Origin: Sorex araneus
Lineage: Eukaryota; Chordata; Mammalia; Eulipotyphla; Soricidae
Assembly: GCF_027595985.1 (NCBI RefSeq)
Contig: NC_073307.1
Coordinates: forward strand, 52,016,088-52,080,087
Direction of reading: 5' to 3'
Length of the DNA stretch: 64,000 nt
The position numbers were made by a program, and so were the translations under genes. The notes under the pieces were generated by a model. The model was not told the origin of the DNA. It was given only the letters and a program-made list of their open reading frames with translations, and did no database searches. Below, piece by piece: positions 33,983-45,126 of the stretch (the stretch's first letter is position 1; each line of letters starts with the position of its first letter).

Positions 33983-34663
33983 GATTTTTTAGAACAGATG
34001 ACTGGTTGAAGAAACTCTGGTACATCTATACAATGGAATACTATGCAGCTGTTAGAAAAAATGAGGTCATGACGTTTGCATATAAGTGGATCAACATGGA
34101 AAGTATCATGCTAAGTGAAATGAGTCAGAAAGAGAGAGACAGACAGAAAGATTGCACTCATCTGTGGAATATAGAATAATAGACTATAAGACTAACGCCC
34201 AACAATAGTAGAAATAAGTACCAGGAGAATGTTTCCATGGCTTGGAGGCTGGTCTCTCATTCTGGGTAACTCAGGGAAGGGACCACCAAGTAAAATGTGG
34301 TTGGAGTTCATGTGGGGGTTGGGTGAGGCGGGTGGAATACAGACTAGAGACTGAACACAATGGCCACTCAACACCTCTATTGCAAACCACAGCACCTAAT
34401 CAGAGAGAGAGAACAAAAGGGAATTCCCTGCCATAGTGGCAGGGTGGGGTGGGGGGAGACGGGTCTGGGGAGGGGGGGAGGGATGTTAGGTTTACGGGTG
34501 GTGGAGAATGGGCACTGGTGAAGGGATGGGTTATTGAACTTTGTATGGGGGAAGCATGAGCACAAAGATGTATGGATCTGTAACTGTACCCTCACGATGA
34601 CTCTCTAATTAAAAATAAACTAATAAAAAAATAAAATAAAAAATAAAAATAAAAAAATAAAGT
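33983..34663 (+). mobile_element. 5'-truncated L1 (ORF2 C-terminus plus 3'UTR)
   Basis: The plus frame 33982-34179 reads FRTDDWLKKLWYIYTMEYYA, VRKNEVMTFAYKWINMES and MLSEMSQKERDRQ, the ORF2 C-terminus. The 3'UTR follows with GGGAATTCCCTGCCATAGTG, the G-tract, GGGCACTGGTGAAGGGATGG and GTACCCTCACGATGACTCTC, then an A-rich tail of about 60 bp. It is close to the full-length copy at 15391, with a short frameshift at the ORF end. Confidence 0.95.
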
Positions 34664-35166
34664 AGAATATACACTTTAATATTATATCAAACTCAATAAA
34701 ATACATTTAGGAAAACAATGACAAAAAAAAAATAACAGAACTGGGGCCAATGGTACGAAATAAGAGGGCAAACCTGGAGAACAAAGAGGACTCAGGAAGG
34801 GAACACAGTTTGAAGGGGACCACAGCTTTCGGGGGAAGGTTGGGAAACGACAAATAGAGCATTCAGAGACTTCTAAAATGTCCACCCTTTTGGGGGGACA
34901 AGTGCGATCATCGAGATTTGAACTTGTCTCTGCTTCTATGTCCTGTGCTCCAGCCATATTGAATTCCTTCTGTTTCCTGTGAACCCATAGGTCTTGCTCC
35001 TGACCTCATGCTTCATACATCTATCCCTTCATGTCTGTGTATGTAAAGCCCTCTTGTTGATCAAGGCTCAGGGCAAATGTCTTCCCCTAGTCCTTCTGCA
35101 TGAGAAATATCATACAACTCTTTTGATTCAGCCTAGCTAGGAATCCATGATAGCATTCATCACTTG
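34664..35166. other. Intergenic sequence, one possible SINE scrap
   Basis: GAGATTTGAACTTGTCTCTG to GTGCTCCAGCC (34912-34955) could be the complement of a decayed SINE-A head. Nothing else is seen. Confidence 0.35.
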
Positions 35167-35169
35167 GGT

Positions 35170-35895
35170 ATTTTTTTTATTTTATTGAATCACCATGAGC
35201 TACACAGTTGCAAAGTTGTTTATGGTTGGGTTTCAATTATACAATGTTCCTTATACCCGTCCCTTCACCAGTTCACACTTCCCACCAACAGTGTCCCCAC
35301 TTTCCCACCACCACCAGCCCCTTGACTGCCTCTGTGGTAGGCATTTTTCTTCTCTCTCTCTCATTTTCTCTTTCTCTCTTTGTCCCTCTCTTTCCTTCTG
35401 GGCGTTATGGTTTTCAATAAAGGTACTGAAATATTATCATCTGTATCCCTTTTATCTACTTTCAGCGCTCAGTTCTTGTTCAAAGGAATCATTTTCCAAC
35501 TATTATTGTCATAGTTCTTTATGTTAACTGCTCTCACACACCCCACCCATTACTTGTGGCAAGCTTCCAACCATGGACCAGTCACCCTGGCCCTTGTTTC
35601 TAATGTCCTTGGGCATTTGTCTCATGCTGTTTTTTTTTAATATTCCACAAATGAGTAGAATCATTCTATGTCTGCTCCTCTCCTTCTGACTCATTTCATT
35701 CAGCATGAGAAGCTCCATGTCCATCCATTTATAAGCGAATGTCAAGACTTCATTTTTCCTGGTGGCTGCATAGTATTCCATTGTATAGATGTACTATAGT
35801 TTCTTTATCTAATCATCTATTCTCAGGAACTAGGAGAATAGGAACTATATTATCAGAATTTTTTTCCAGATTCTGACTATTCTGAACTAATATAT
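35170..35895 (-). mobile_element. 5'-truncated L1 (3'UTR plus ORF2 C-terminus)
   Basis: TTTATTGAATCACCATGAGC, CCCTTCACCAGTTCACA, a CT-rich tract (35349-35400), GTTATGGTTTTCAATAAAGG and ATTTCATTCAGCATGAGAAG. The minus frame 35781-35524 reads MEYYAATRKNEVLTFAYKW and LMLNEMSQKERSRHR. Confidence 0.92.
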
Positions 35896-36750
35896 CGATC
35901 ACCACATCTCAGGCTTAATGTTACTAATAAAGACAGCTGTCTATTTCCTCTGCTCATTGAAAGAAAATGATTGAAATTATTCCATGGTTGTGTCTTTATT
36001 ATTTAAATTGAAACCCCAATGGGATAAATTCTTAGACTCTTTTTCTAATATGATTTCACTGAATCTTATTTTTCTAATTTTGTTAGTTTTGGCCTTTGAT
36101 CCATGAAGTATTTATAATACTCATTCCCCAAAGTCCTCAGCCATTTGTAAATGTGTACTTTTAAATTTAGAGTTTTTTTAAAGGAAAAACACATTTTTGG
36201 TGGACTTTCTCTGACAAAGATATACAGCAATGATTGTGAGTTTAAAAAATGTTACCTTTCTTCCCACTTCCACAGTGGTATCCCATCATCAAATTCCAGA
36301 AAAAAAGCCTGGGCCATGGGCTGGTAGAGATGGAATGGAAGGCAGTTTTTGCTGCCAGGACTGCAAATTCAGGGAAGCACAGAGGAAGAGTGAACTACAT
36401 CTATAGAATCTGGATTCAAACCAAATTCAAAGTATAAAAGGGGGGAAGCCATAGTATGGGTTTATGTATGTTACAACCGACATGTTCAAGAAGGCTATGG
36501 TTGAGTGTCCTTGGAGTCAGAAGATGGCATTCTCTCTTTGGACCTTGGATCCAATGTACACTATGAATGTGTTAACTTTAGTGGGAATATCCCTAACTGG
36601 GTTGGAACCAGCACCTGCTAGGCACTGCTGTTCTGATTTATCATTGTGAGTCTATCCATTTCCAATTGTTTCCATTCCAGTGCCTCAGGATGACCTATCA
36701 CAAATCACCTCCTGGTTGATGATCATTGGTTCTTTGTATCATACATATTG
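35896..36750. other. Unique intergenic sequence
   Basis: No gene or repeat is recognised. Confidence 0.4.
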
Positions 36751-36751
36751 T

Positions 36752-36890
36752 TGAGTTTTTGTTTTGCATCCCCAGTGATACTGGGATAACTGGTATTGCT
36801 CAGGGGGCCACACAATGCCAAGAGCCAAACACAGAGCCTCTTGCATGCCAGGCATATATTCCAGCCATTTGTATTATCTCTCCAGCTTCA
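36752..36890 (-). mobile_element. SINE-A, decayed
   Basis: CATCCCCAGTGATACTGGG, GGTATTGCTCAGGGGGCCAC, CAAGAGCCAAACACAGAGCC and TTATCTCTCCAGC are in order. Confidence 0.65.
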
Positions 36891-37396
36891 TTTGTGTGTT
36901 TCCTTAACTGTTGTCATGTCTTCAAGCTCAAACTCTTTTGTAGGCTGGAAAATAGACCTATAATAAATCCAATTAAACTTTTCCTTTGCGGTTCATTTTC
37001 TCTCCCTTCATCCAAGAGCATGACTCAGGTTTCATTCTTTATTGGACCAAACGCCGAATAGGGTGACTTTAGATTTAAATATCATCATATCAACTCAATA
37101 ATCAGAGGATAAGTATTTTTTTTTACTTTTTGGTTTTTATAATTTGAATAAATTCTTTATAGTCCATAAGTGGAGGAATAAATGGTGGCCACATACAACA
37201 TATATTGAGGTATCCCACACACTATTTTTTTTAAGTAGTAGTGGCTGGATATGCAAGCGGTGGAAGAAAAAAATCTTGAGCATGGTACTCACTTCCCTTG
37301 TATTCTAAAAATGTTCAATTTAGTTTTTTCACAGGTTTTTTATTATTTTTTCCATAGCACAAATAAATAAATAAATAATATATATATATATATTTT
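36891..37396. other. Intergenic sequence ending in an AT simple repeat
   Basis: 37362-37398 is (AAAT)n running into (TA)n and a T tract, directly before a SINE-B. Nothing else is recognised. Confidence 0.5.
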
Positions 37397-37401
37397 TTTT
37401 A

Positions 37402-37607
37402 AAAAGAGCCTGGCAAGCTACCCTCGGCATATTCGATATGTCAAAAACAGTAACGATAGATCTCATTCTCCTGATCCTGAAAGAGCCTTCAATCATTGGG
37501 AAAGACGAGTAAGGAGAGGCTGCTAAAATTTCAGAGCTGAGTGTAATAGAGATGTTACTGGTGCCCGATCGAGAAAATCCACAAACAGGATGACAGTGAT
37601 ACAGTGA
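37402..37607 (+). mobile_element. SINE-B long variant with extra internal module, 5'-truncated
   Basis: It starts at GAGCCTGGCAAGCTACCCTC, has CATATTCGATATGTCAAAAA, then about 85 bp absent from ordinary SINE-B (ATTCTCCTGATCCTGAAAGA to TAAAATTTCAGAGCTGAGTG), then GATGTTACTGGTGCCCGATC and GATGACAGTGATACAGTG. The extra module also occurs in the long headless element at 47023-47589. Confidence 0.88.
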
Positions 37608-37609
37608 TT

Positions 37610-37773
37610 GCTTTTTGGGTCACACCCCTCGATGCTCAGGAGTTACTCTTGGCTCTGCACTCAGGAAGTACTCCTGGCGGTGCTTGGAGGACCATATGGA
37701 ATGCTGGGAATCGAAGCCAGGTCAGCCAGGTGCAAGGCAAACGCCCTACCCACTGTGCTATCACACTAGCCCC
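37610..37773 (-). mobile_element. SINE-A
   Basis: GCTTTTTGGGTCACACCCCT, GGCTCTGCACTCAGGAAGTA, GGGAATCGAAGCCAGGTCAG and GTGCTATCACACTAGCCCC. The T-rich tail complement is nearly absent, because it abuts the SINE-B 3' end directly. Confidence 0.93.
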
Positions 37774-37827
37774 TAATTAGAGGATATTTACAAAGTTGCA
37801 AATCCTGATGCCTTCAAAACTTTTCTG

Positions 37828-37996
37828 TTGTTTTGGTTTGAGGGCCACACTCGGCAATTCCCAGGCTTACTCCTGGCTCTGCACTTAAGAATTATCCCTG
37901 GTAATGCTCAGGGGGGCATAAGGAATGCCAGAGATCAAACCTGGGTTGGCTGCATCAAGGCAAATAACCTACTGACCATACTCTCACTCTAGTCTT
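37828..37996 (-). mobile_element. SINE-A, diverged
   Basis: GTTTGAGGGCCACACTCGGC, CTGGCTCTGCACTTAAGAAT, CAGAGATCAAACCTGGGTTG and ACTCTCACTCTAG are in order. Confidence 0.85.
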
Positions 37997-38362
37997 GCCT
38001 TCAAAGCTTTGAAGATATGAAATGCAGAAGAGAAGCTATGTTGGAAACAACATTTTAAGGGCGGCTAGGGAGTTACTGTGACTCATGTTGACTGCAATGA
38101 AAGAATGATTAACAATTCCAAATAGTACTAAATGAGACTTCAAGGAATCTTAAATTTAATGCATTCAAAACTGTTTTCGATTTCCCTTCCAAACAATCTC
38201 TTCCCAAGATGGCCCCATGTCTGTTTGTATGAGACAGATTACTAGAAGATCTCACTATCATTTCTGACTCCCTATTTCTCCTTGATTGCTGAGACCTCTG
38301 AGTATATGTATTTTTTTGCTTCTTTACCAGAGACTGTGATCTTTGCAAACATACCCTTAACC
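37997..38362. other. Unique intergenic sequence
   Basis: Nothing is recognised. Confidence 0.4.
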
Positions 38363-38544
38363 AAGGCCACAACAGTAGTACAGTGGGTAGGGCATTTGCC
38401 TTTGCCTTGCATGCAGCCAAGTCAAGGTTCAATTCCCGGCGTGTCATATGGTCCCCAATTATTCCCCCAAGTCAGGAGTAATTTCTAAGTGAAGATCCAG
38501 GAGTAACCCCTGAGTATCGCCAGATGCGACCGAAAAAGACAAAA
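38363..38544 (+). mobile_element. SINE-A with short duplication in the head
   Basis: GGCCACAACAGTAGTACAGT, then CATTTGCCTTTGCCTTGCAT, in which TTGCCT is doubled, then GGTTCAATTCCCGGCGTGTC, GGAGTAACCCCTGAGTATCG and CAGATGCGACCGAAAAAG. Confidence 0.92.
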
Positions 38545-38929
38545 GATTTCCTTATTCTACCTACCTCAAATTTTCCCATGGCACATCCATTTTCCACCAA
38601 GCAAGTATAATTTTATGTACTCATACTTCAGTTATTTTTTAATTCAGGTAACATTGGCTTCTGAGCCTGTAAACTTGTGGGTTTGGGGTAAGATATTTTC
38701 TACCAGACCCATCACCACAATATCCCTCCACCACAGTCCAAGGGATGCCCCCTACTGGTCTTCATTCTATGAATGAAATCATCCAAGTTTTTGTTCTTTG
38801 CTTTCTGGCTTATTTCTTTCAGTATGATCCCCTGCAAGACATCAATGTCATTTTAAATGTAAAAAAGCACTTCAGATGCAATAATAAAATTTTAATATGA
38901 GACATTTAAAAATACATTTAAAAATACAG

Positions 38930-39350
38930 ATCTGATCATTTACAAAGACTTCAAGAGCTTTGTCCAATCAAGATCAAATTCCTTTAACATCAGATACCCA
39001 GTGAAATGTTCCTCCATCCCTGTTTCTTCTCCTGCATTGACTAATTCTCCCATTTTCACTGCAGTTCTCTCAAGCCTGCATTCCCTTCGCACCTGCTAAA
39101 TGCTGTACTCATATCCATTCTTCCTTTGGTTTAGGAAGTTTCTTTCTTCCTTGAATTTTATATTAATCATCACTTTTCTTCTTGCAACCTTCTCTGACCT
39201 GTCAAAATTAATATAGTCTCTCCCTATATCCTGCTTATGCCTCTGGGCTCTCCACAAAGTTAAAACTTGCCATTTATTTTATTTCATTAAATGTCTACTT
39301 CCACGACTGGAATCAAGACACTATTTCTAGGTATGCAGTGAATGAATATA
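38930..39350 (+). repeat. Ancient L2-type LINE fragment
   Basis: TCTGATCATTTACAAAGAC, CAAATTCCTTTAACATCAGA, CTCAAGCCTGCATTCCCTTC, AACCTTCTCTGACCTGTCAA and a GCAGTGAATGAATA end follow the order of the L2-like consensus I remember. Divergence is high. Confidence 0.5.
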
Positions 39351-39380
39351 CAAGGACAATTTAGTGAAAAATGAGATCCC

Positions 39381-39522
39381 TGGATCCGAAGCAATAGTAC
39401 AGCAGGGAGAGTATTTGCCTTGCACACAACTGGCCCAGGTCCTATCCCTGGCATCCTATATGGTCCCATAAGCCCGTCCAAGAGTGACCCCTGAGGTTAG
39501 AGCTAGGTGTGGTCCAAACCAA
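39381..39522 (+). mobile_element. SINE-A
   Basis: GGATCCGAAGCAATAGTACA, GGCCCAGGTCCTATCCCTGG, CATCCTATATGGTCCCATAA and GGTTAGAGCTAGGTGTGGTC are present, with a short A-poor end. Confidence 0.88.
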
Positions 39523-40091
39523 CAATTTTTTAATGGAATCCCTGAACTCATGATAGTGTAGACTAAGTTATGGCACCAGGAGATCCTAACATGCATTGAC
39601 TTAAAGGACAGGGAAGCTAGTTTTACTGTCCTTGAATCATCCCTTCTGTCGTCTGTCCAAGGCATGAGGTGGCTAGCCTGCTTCAGAAGGCCAGATCACT
39701 CCTCTGCCTGATTCCCAACAGAAGGGTCCTCATAGTTATGATTATAGCACAGGCTCAATCATATTCACTCCCAAACGTGCAAGTGGAGAATTGATGCGTT
39801 TTCTAGGAGATGATGCAGAGTCTTGTACCCCTACAGTCACTCCCCACTCGTGGGTCCACGGGATCCAGAGCCACTTCCAATTTCAAACAATACTTTGGGT
39901 AAGTAGCCTTGTGTCCTGAAAAAATGGTTAATTTTCTCATTAAAGAGAAAGAATAACTTTCTTAGAGCAGATGCTTCTCATTTTAATGAAGTCCAGCGTG
40001 TCCATCCTCCCTTTCATCCATTCCTTTTTCCTCCTCAATTGCATTTTTATGAAATTCTACCACATGGATAGATATAATCCACCATTAATTC
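39523..40091. other. Unique intergenic sequence
   Basis: No gene is recognised up to the TSD of the next SINE. Confidence 0.4.
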
Positions 40092-40105
40092 TGGATGCAG
40101 AATTG

Positions 40106-40700
40106 GGCTTTTTTTGTTTGTTTGGCTTTTGGCTTTTTAGGTTGTCTTATTTCTTCCTTCCTTCCTTCCTTCCTTCCTTCCTTCCTTCCTTCCTTCCTTC
40201 CTTCCTTCCTTCCTTCCTTCCTTCATTCCTTCCTTCCTTCATTCATTCCTTCTTTCCTTCCTTCCTTCCCTCCCTCCCTCCTTCCTTCCTTCCCTCCCTC
40301 CCTCTCTCCTTCCTTCCTTCCTTCCTTCCTTCCTTCTCCCTCCCTCCCCCCCTCCCTCCCTCTTTCCTTCCTTCCTTCCTTCCTTCCTTCCTTCCTTCCT
40401 TCCTTCTCCCTCCCTCCCTCCCTCCCTCCCTCCCTCACTCCCTCACTCCTTCCCTCCTTCCTTCCTTCCTTCCTTCCTTCCTTCCTTCCTTCCTTCCTTC
40501 CTTCCTTCTCCCTCCCCTCCCTCCCTCCCTCCCTCCTTCCCTCCTTCCTTCCTTCCTTCCTTCCTTCCTTCCTTCCTTCCTTCCTTCTCCCTCCCTCCCT
40601 CCCTCCCTCCCTCCTTCCCTCCTTCCTTCCTTCCTTCCTTCCTTCCTTCCTTCCTTCCTTCCTTCCTTCCTTCTTCTTCTTTCTTCCTTCCTTCCTTCCT

Positions 40701-40795
<95 letters not shown>

Positions 40796-40957
40796 CTTTT
40801 TAGGTCCCACCCAGTGATGCTCAGGGGTTACTCCTGGCTCTGCACTCATGAATCACTCCTGGCAGGGCTCAGGGCACCATATAAGATGCTGGAAATTGAA
40901 CCCAGGTTGGCCAGCGGAAGGCAAACACCCTACTCGCTGTACTATTGGTCCAGCCCT
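40106..40957 (-). mobile_element. SINE-A whose A-tail expanded into a tetranucleotide tract of about 650 bp
   Basis: The SINE proper is 40800-40957 (GGTCCCACCCAGTGATGCTC, GGCTCTGCACTCATGAATCA, GAAATTGAACCCAGGTTGG, ACTATTGGTCCAGCCC). On the plus strand its tail side is T/C repeats back to 40106. The TSD TGGATGCAGAATTG at 40092-40105 and 40958-40971 brackets the SINE and the whole tract, so they form a single insertion. Confidence 0.95.
40150..40798. repeat. (TTCC)n/(TTTC)n/(CCCT)n compound microsatellite
   Basis: The tract alternates blocks of TTCC and CCTCC repeats, with about 110 bp of pure TTTC nearest the SINE body. Long frames on both strands (Pro/Ser/Phe-rich and Lys/Glu/Arg-rich) are caused by the repeat. 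Confidence 0.97.
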
Positions 40958-40971
40958 TGGATGCAGAATTG

Positions 40972-41930
40972 TTATAGCACTTCCTCCCAAAGTAAAACTT
41001 CCTCATACACGGATTTCATACTCAAACTAAAATAACCATTCTGGCGGAACTATACTCCCAATGATGATCTGAAGTGGAATGTTGATTTCCAATTCCAATA
41101 TCTTCTGCCCGTGGGCATCATTGCTGTGTGCTGAGTAACTTCATCTTCCCCTCATTTCCTTCTTTGAGTCCAATTTACTTCTAGTTAATTCCACAGACAC
41201 AGTGTGATTACAGTTAAGACCCACCTGGGTAATCCAGGCTAAGCTTCCCTTTTAAGAAACTTAATCACTCGTTTGCAGACCCCCTATTTGCAAATCATAA
41301 AACATGTACCAGTTCCAAGCATCAGTCACCGATCCCGTTCTGGGGTATGATGCTGTCTCTGGTGAGAGACATTTGCGTAGCTTTCAGTTTGGTTTATTAC
41401 AAAAAGAGCTGCTTGAAGAATACACATGCAGACTTTCTATACACACAAACTTTTTTTTATTGATCTGAGATAAGAACCTAGGCCATTGCCGTACCATATG
41501 TTGAAGATCTAGTGTGTGTTATTAAAAAACAACCACTTTTCCACAGCTGCTATCCCATTTCACCTTCTCACTGGCTCTTGGATCAGAGAAAGCCCTCATT
41601 ACTCTGTGCTCACCAGCATGAGGAATAGACATTTGCTACTTTAGCCCTTCCTGAAGGTCCAGAGATTTCTAAACTTAGTTTTAATTGGAATCTCCCTATT
41701 GGTGAATGACCCAGAGCTCCTTTTTCCCATGTTCATTTGCCACCCTTTTATCTCCTTTGATGAAATCTGTCTGCAATTCTTATGCTCATTTTTTAAAGAA
41801 ACTGAGTTTCTAATATTGTGCTTAGACATTTTCCTGGAAACAAGCCATTTCTTGATATTGCCAACAGTGTTTCTCAAGAGGTGGATTATCATCTAATTCT
41901 TTTAAGAATGTCTTTCATACAATAAAATTT
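40972..41930. other. Unique intergenic sequence
   Basis: No gene or repeat is recognised. Confidence 0.4.
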
Positions 41931-41944
41931 TGACTATTTTGTGT

Positions 41945-42300
41945 GTTTTGTGTTTTAAAAATTTTACGCTTCTGAAGACTATTTTTTATTATACCTTGGT
42001 TGCCCACACTATGTCACAAATATTTCCCTTATGTTTTCTTCTTAAATTCTTTACCTTTATGTTTTAAATTTTGATCTATGATCCATTCCACATAAATTTG
42101 TTGTGTTTGGTGTAAGGTTTGAATCAAAGCTACTGTTTTGGTCAAGGGCTCTTCATGTTCTTAAAAAAATCATATGAAAAGATTAACTTTTCTACATTGA
42201 ATTATTATTTTGCAATTTTAGAAATAAAATCAGAACATTGTCATTATGTAGATGAATTTCTAGCTCTATCAGTTTCTGCTCATTGATCTCCTTCTACTAA
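41945..42300 (-). repeat. Ancient eutherian L1 ORF2/3' segment
   Basis: TTATGTTTTCTTCTTAAATT, GATCTATGATCCATTCCACA, GTTTGGTGTAAGGTTTGAAT and CTACATTGAATTATTATTTT follow the order of the L1 ORF2 antisense text (compare 16770-16870 in the young L1), at far greater divergence. Confidence 0.72.
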
Positions 42301-42397
42301 TATTACTCCTACTAATACTACATTCTTGGTTGCTGTAGACACAGAAATTCTTAAAGGTAGCAACTTGTTTTTAATCATTTTATATAATTCTTTCATC

Positions 42398-42560
42398 TTT
42401 TTTTTTTCTTTTTGAGTCATACCCGGCAATGCTCAGGGCTTACTCCTGCCACTGTACTCAGGAATTACTTCTGGCAGTGCTTAAGGGGCCAGATAGGATG
42501 CTGGGGATTGAACCTGGGTTATGTAAGGGTTCACCCTACCCACTGTATTATCGCTCTGTA
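42398..42560 (-). mobile_element. SINE-A with TSD
   Basis: CTTTTTGAGTCATACCCGGC, GGATTGAACCTGGGTTATG and CACTGTATTATCGCTCTG. The left flank 42382-42397 (ATATAATTCTTTCATC) and right flank 42561-42576 (ATATAATTCTTTTGTC) form a slightly diverged 16-bp TSD. There is a deletion in the tRNA-like region. Confidence 0.93.
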
Positions 42561-42576
42561 ATATAATTCTTTTGTC

Positions 42577-43109
42577 TTTCGACTCCAACTTAATGTCAGT
42601 AGACTCCAAGAGAGAGAGAAAGAAACTCAGAAATGAAAAGTAAAATCTTACAAAATGTGAAGGGAAAAACATTACTGATTCATGAAGCCAAGTGAACTCC
42701 AAATAGGATAAATCCAGAGGAATATATGTCCCAACATATTGCAATCAAATTTCAGAAACCTGAAAACAACGAAATGAACTTAAAGGCACATGGAGATAAA
42801 TAAATATTACTGATAAAGGAAAACAGATTCAAATAATTGCTGACTTCTCATTAGAAAGTAAGTTGAGATTGAGAACTGAATTAAGACATCTGACGAATAC
42901 AAAAAGACAATTTCTAAAAATAATATTTTTGGAGAAATTTTATGTTCATCCCAAAATTTAACCTCACAACCTCTCTACTAGAAAAGACTAGGAAACTGAA
43001 GTTCAAAGACCTTCCTAAAAGACTCTAAAAGTCCATACCAAGGAAATGCCTTTGGAAGAAGCCATAGCCTATGCTCTTTCTAGCAACTATGGTGTCTTCT
43101 TGGATGAGT
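42577..43109. other. Unique intergenic sequence
   Basis: Nothing is recognised. Confidence 0.4.
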
Positions 43110-43120
43110 TTTTAAGCCTA

Positions 43121-43366
43121 GCACTGTAGCACTGTTGTCCCATTGTTCATTGATTTGCTCAAGCAGGCACCAGTAACGTCTCCATTGTGAGACTTGTTGT
43201 TACTGTTCTTGGCATATCAAATATGCCACGGGTAGCTTGTCAGGCTCTGCTGTGGGGGGCAAGATACACTCAGTAGCTTGCCGGGCTCTATGAGAGGGAC
43301 AGAGGAATCAATTCCGGATCGGCCACGTGCAAGGCAAACGCCCTACCCACTGTGCTATAGTTCCAG
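43121..43366 (-). mobile_element. SINE-B, full length, with TSD and no A-tail
   Basis: Complete from the 3' end GCACTGTAGCACTGTTGTCC through GGCACCAGTAACGTCTCC, CACGGGTAGCTTGTCAGGCT and GGATCGGCCACGTGCAAGGC to head complement TGTGCTATAGTTCCAG. The TSD TTTTAAGCCTA lies at 43110-43120 and 43367-43377. The 3' end abuts the TSD with no T-run, so the insertion was made without poly-A. Confidence 0.96.
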
Positions 43367-43377
43367 TTTTAAGCCTA

Positions 43378-44639
43378 ACAAAAAAAAAGGTATTCAGAAA
43401 AGAAGAAATCTATGAATGGTAAAATGACCAAATGGGTCATCTTGAAAAGCTAGCCAAGAACTTAGAAACCAGGAGAGAAACAGAAACATTTTAATGAGAG
43501 ATTCCTCGTGATGTGCAGAACTAGGGAGCATAATATTTATATGAAGAATCTGTGTGCACTTTAAATAGTTTGGTTTTCCCTTCCCTGTTAAATATCATAC
43601 ATTTTCAGGGGACACAAACATAATACCAAATGAAACACACTCACACACATAATCATTGCATTTCTAGTCATATTTTTCATAGTATGGGCATTACCATATG
43701 TGCTTAATGAACCTCCTTAAGATATGCTGGACCCAGCAGTAACCAAAACTCAAGTTTATGTTGGAAGTATTGAGTGCATCAAAGACCATCTCAATCACCA
43801 TAGAGACAGAGAAAGAAAGGGAGAGAGTGTCATGGAGGAAAGAATGCACCCAATAACAGAGCTGTGTAATACTCTAGGCTTCATAAGATTTTATAGTATA
43901 TATGTTTAGTCATTTGAGAAGTATGCCCAGGGCTGATAAAACACACTTGTCTCGATTTCCTCCAAAATCATCTTTTTGCAAATTAATCAGTAAGCAGAAA
44001 AGAGAATTACCAGCATGCCTGAGTTAAAGATGAGAGCATTTTCTTGGTACAGGGTTAGTGGTCCTTGGAGTGGGTAGGCTGTTCTGGGTGACTGTGGGCT
44101 ATCGATCTCTGTATTGTGCAATGCATCCCAGTGGAACGTGCCCCAGTCAGCCACACAATGTTTTTTGTGTTGGCAGACCGCCTTCCTCTGTTCATGAGGA
44201 AACTGTTTAATTCATAAAGCTTTGATGCTTCAACTGCTTCTGACCTTCTGTGAGCACTTCAAAGAGGAAAATTAGCTGCCTGGAAAAATATAATGACCTA
44301 AATCCAGCAATTTGGAACACACATGTTAGAGTCTGTTGAACTCCTGTTGACTATTTATATGGTTTCTTTGGGGAATGGGCTGTATTGGAGGCCTATAATT
44401 GGAGCAAGGTGCTAATTTGAAGAGTTTGGAAATGACTAGGTATTGATCCCCGATCTGTGCTGTTCCTCTGAGGGTCTTAGTTCCACAGTGAGGTGGCTGG
44501 AGTCACATTTAAAGATTGCTTCTTTCTCTTTGGACTTGGTTATTGGCATTTGTGTAGGGAAAGCAAAAACTTAGACACTCACTAATAATTTTTTCCCTTG
44601 TTTTCCTTCTTCTTTTTGAAGTTAACAAACTGTCTTTTA
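43378..44639. other. Unique intergenic sequence
   Basis: About 1.2 kb in which I recognise nothing. Confidence 0.4.
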
Positions 44640-45126
44640 GATCATTTGGAGGTGCATGGTACAATTGAGAAAGTCAAGTTCCTATATATCCCCTGTCCTC
44701 AAATCACCTACAACAGTCACTGCTTAATGCTGCCAGAGAATATCTGCTCTTTCTATTAACACACCATAATTCAATGTGTCCACATACACATCCTCTGTAG
44801 TAGACAATGGGGCTCCTTCCTGGTGCTGTAAAGTTGTGACGAATATGCAATGACATGTATTCATTGTCATATCCCGATATAACACAGAGTATTGTCCCTG
44901 TCCTAAATATCGTTGGTGCTTTCTATCCATTTCATTTCCAACCCTGGCCAATCACTGAATTTCTATTGCTGCCACTGTTTACTTCCTAAGAATTCCCAAT
45001 ATCTGGAATCATGCAGTATGTGGCCTTTGCAGACTTGCCCATTTTTCTCAGTAATTTGAGATTTCTCTGCATGCTTTATACTTTGAGAGCCATTTCATTT
45101 TAGTGCTAAATAAGACTTCATAGTAT
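44640..45126 (-). repeat. Ancient eutherian L1 3' region
   Basis: GGTGCTGTAAAGTTGTGACG, ATGCAATGACATGTATTCAT, ACACAGAGTATTGTCCCTGT, AACCCTGGCCAATCACTGAA and GGAATCATGCAGTATGTGGC match, in order, the well-known ancient L1 (L1M) antisense 3' text. It is cut at 45127 by a younger L1 end. Confidence 0.8.

Noticed and set aside
39971..41035. Very long Ser/Phe/Leu/Pro-rich and Lys/Glu-rich open frames on both strands
   Set aside because: They are translations of the TTCC/TTTC repeat; no stop codon can occur in such repeats. No domain, and both strands are open for the same reason.
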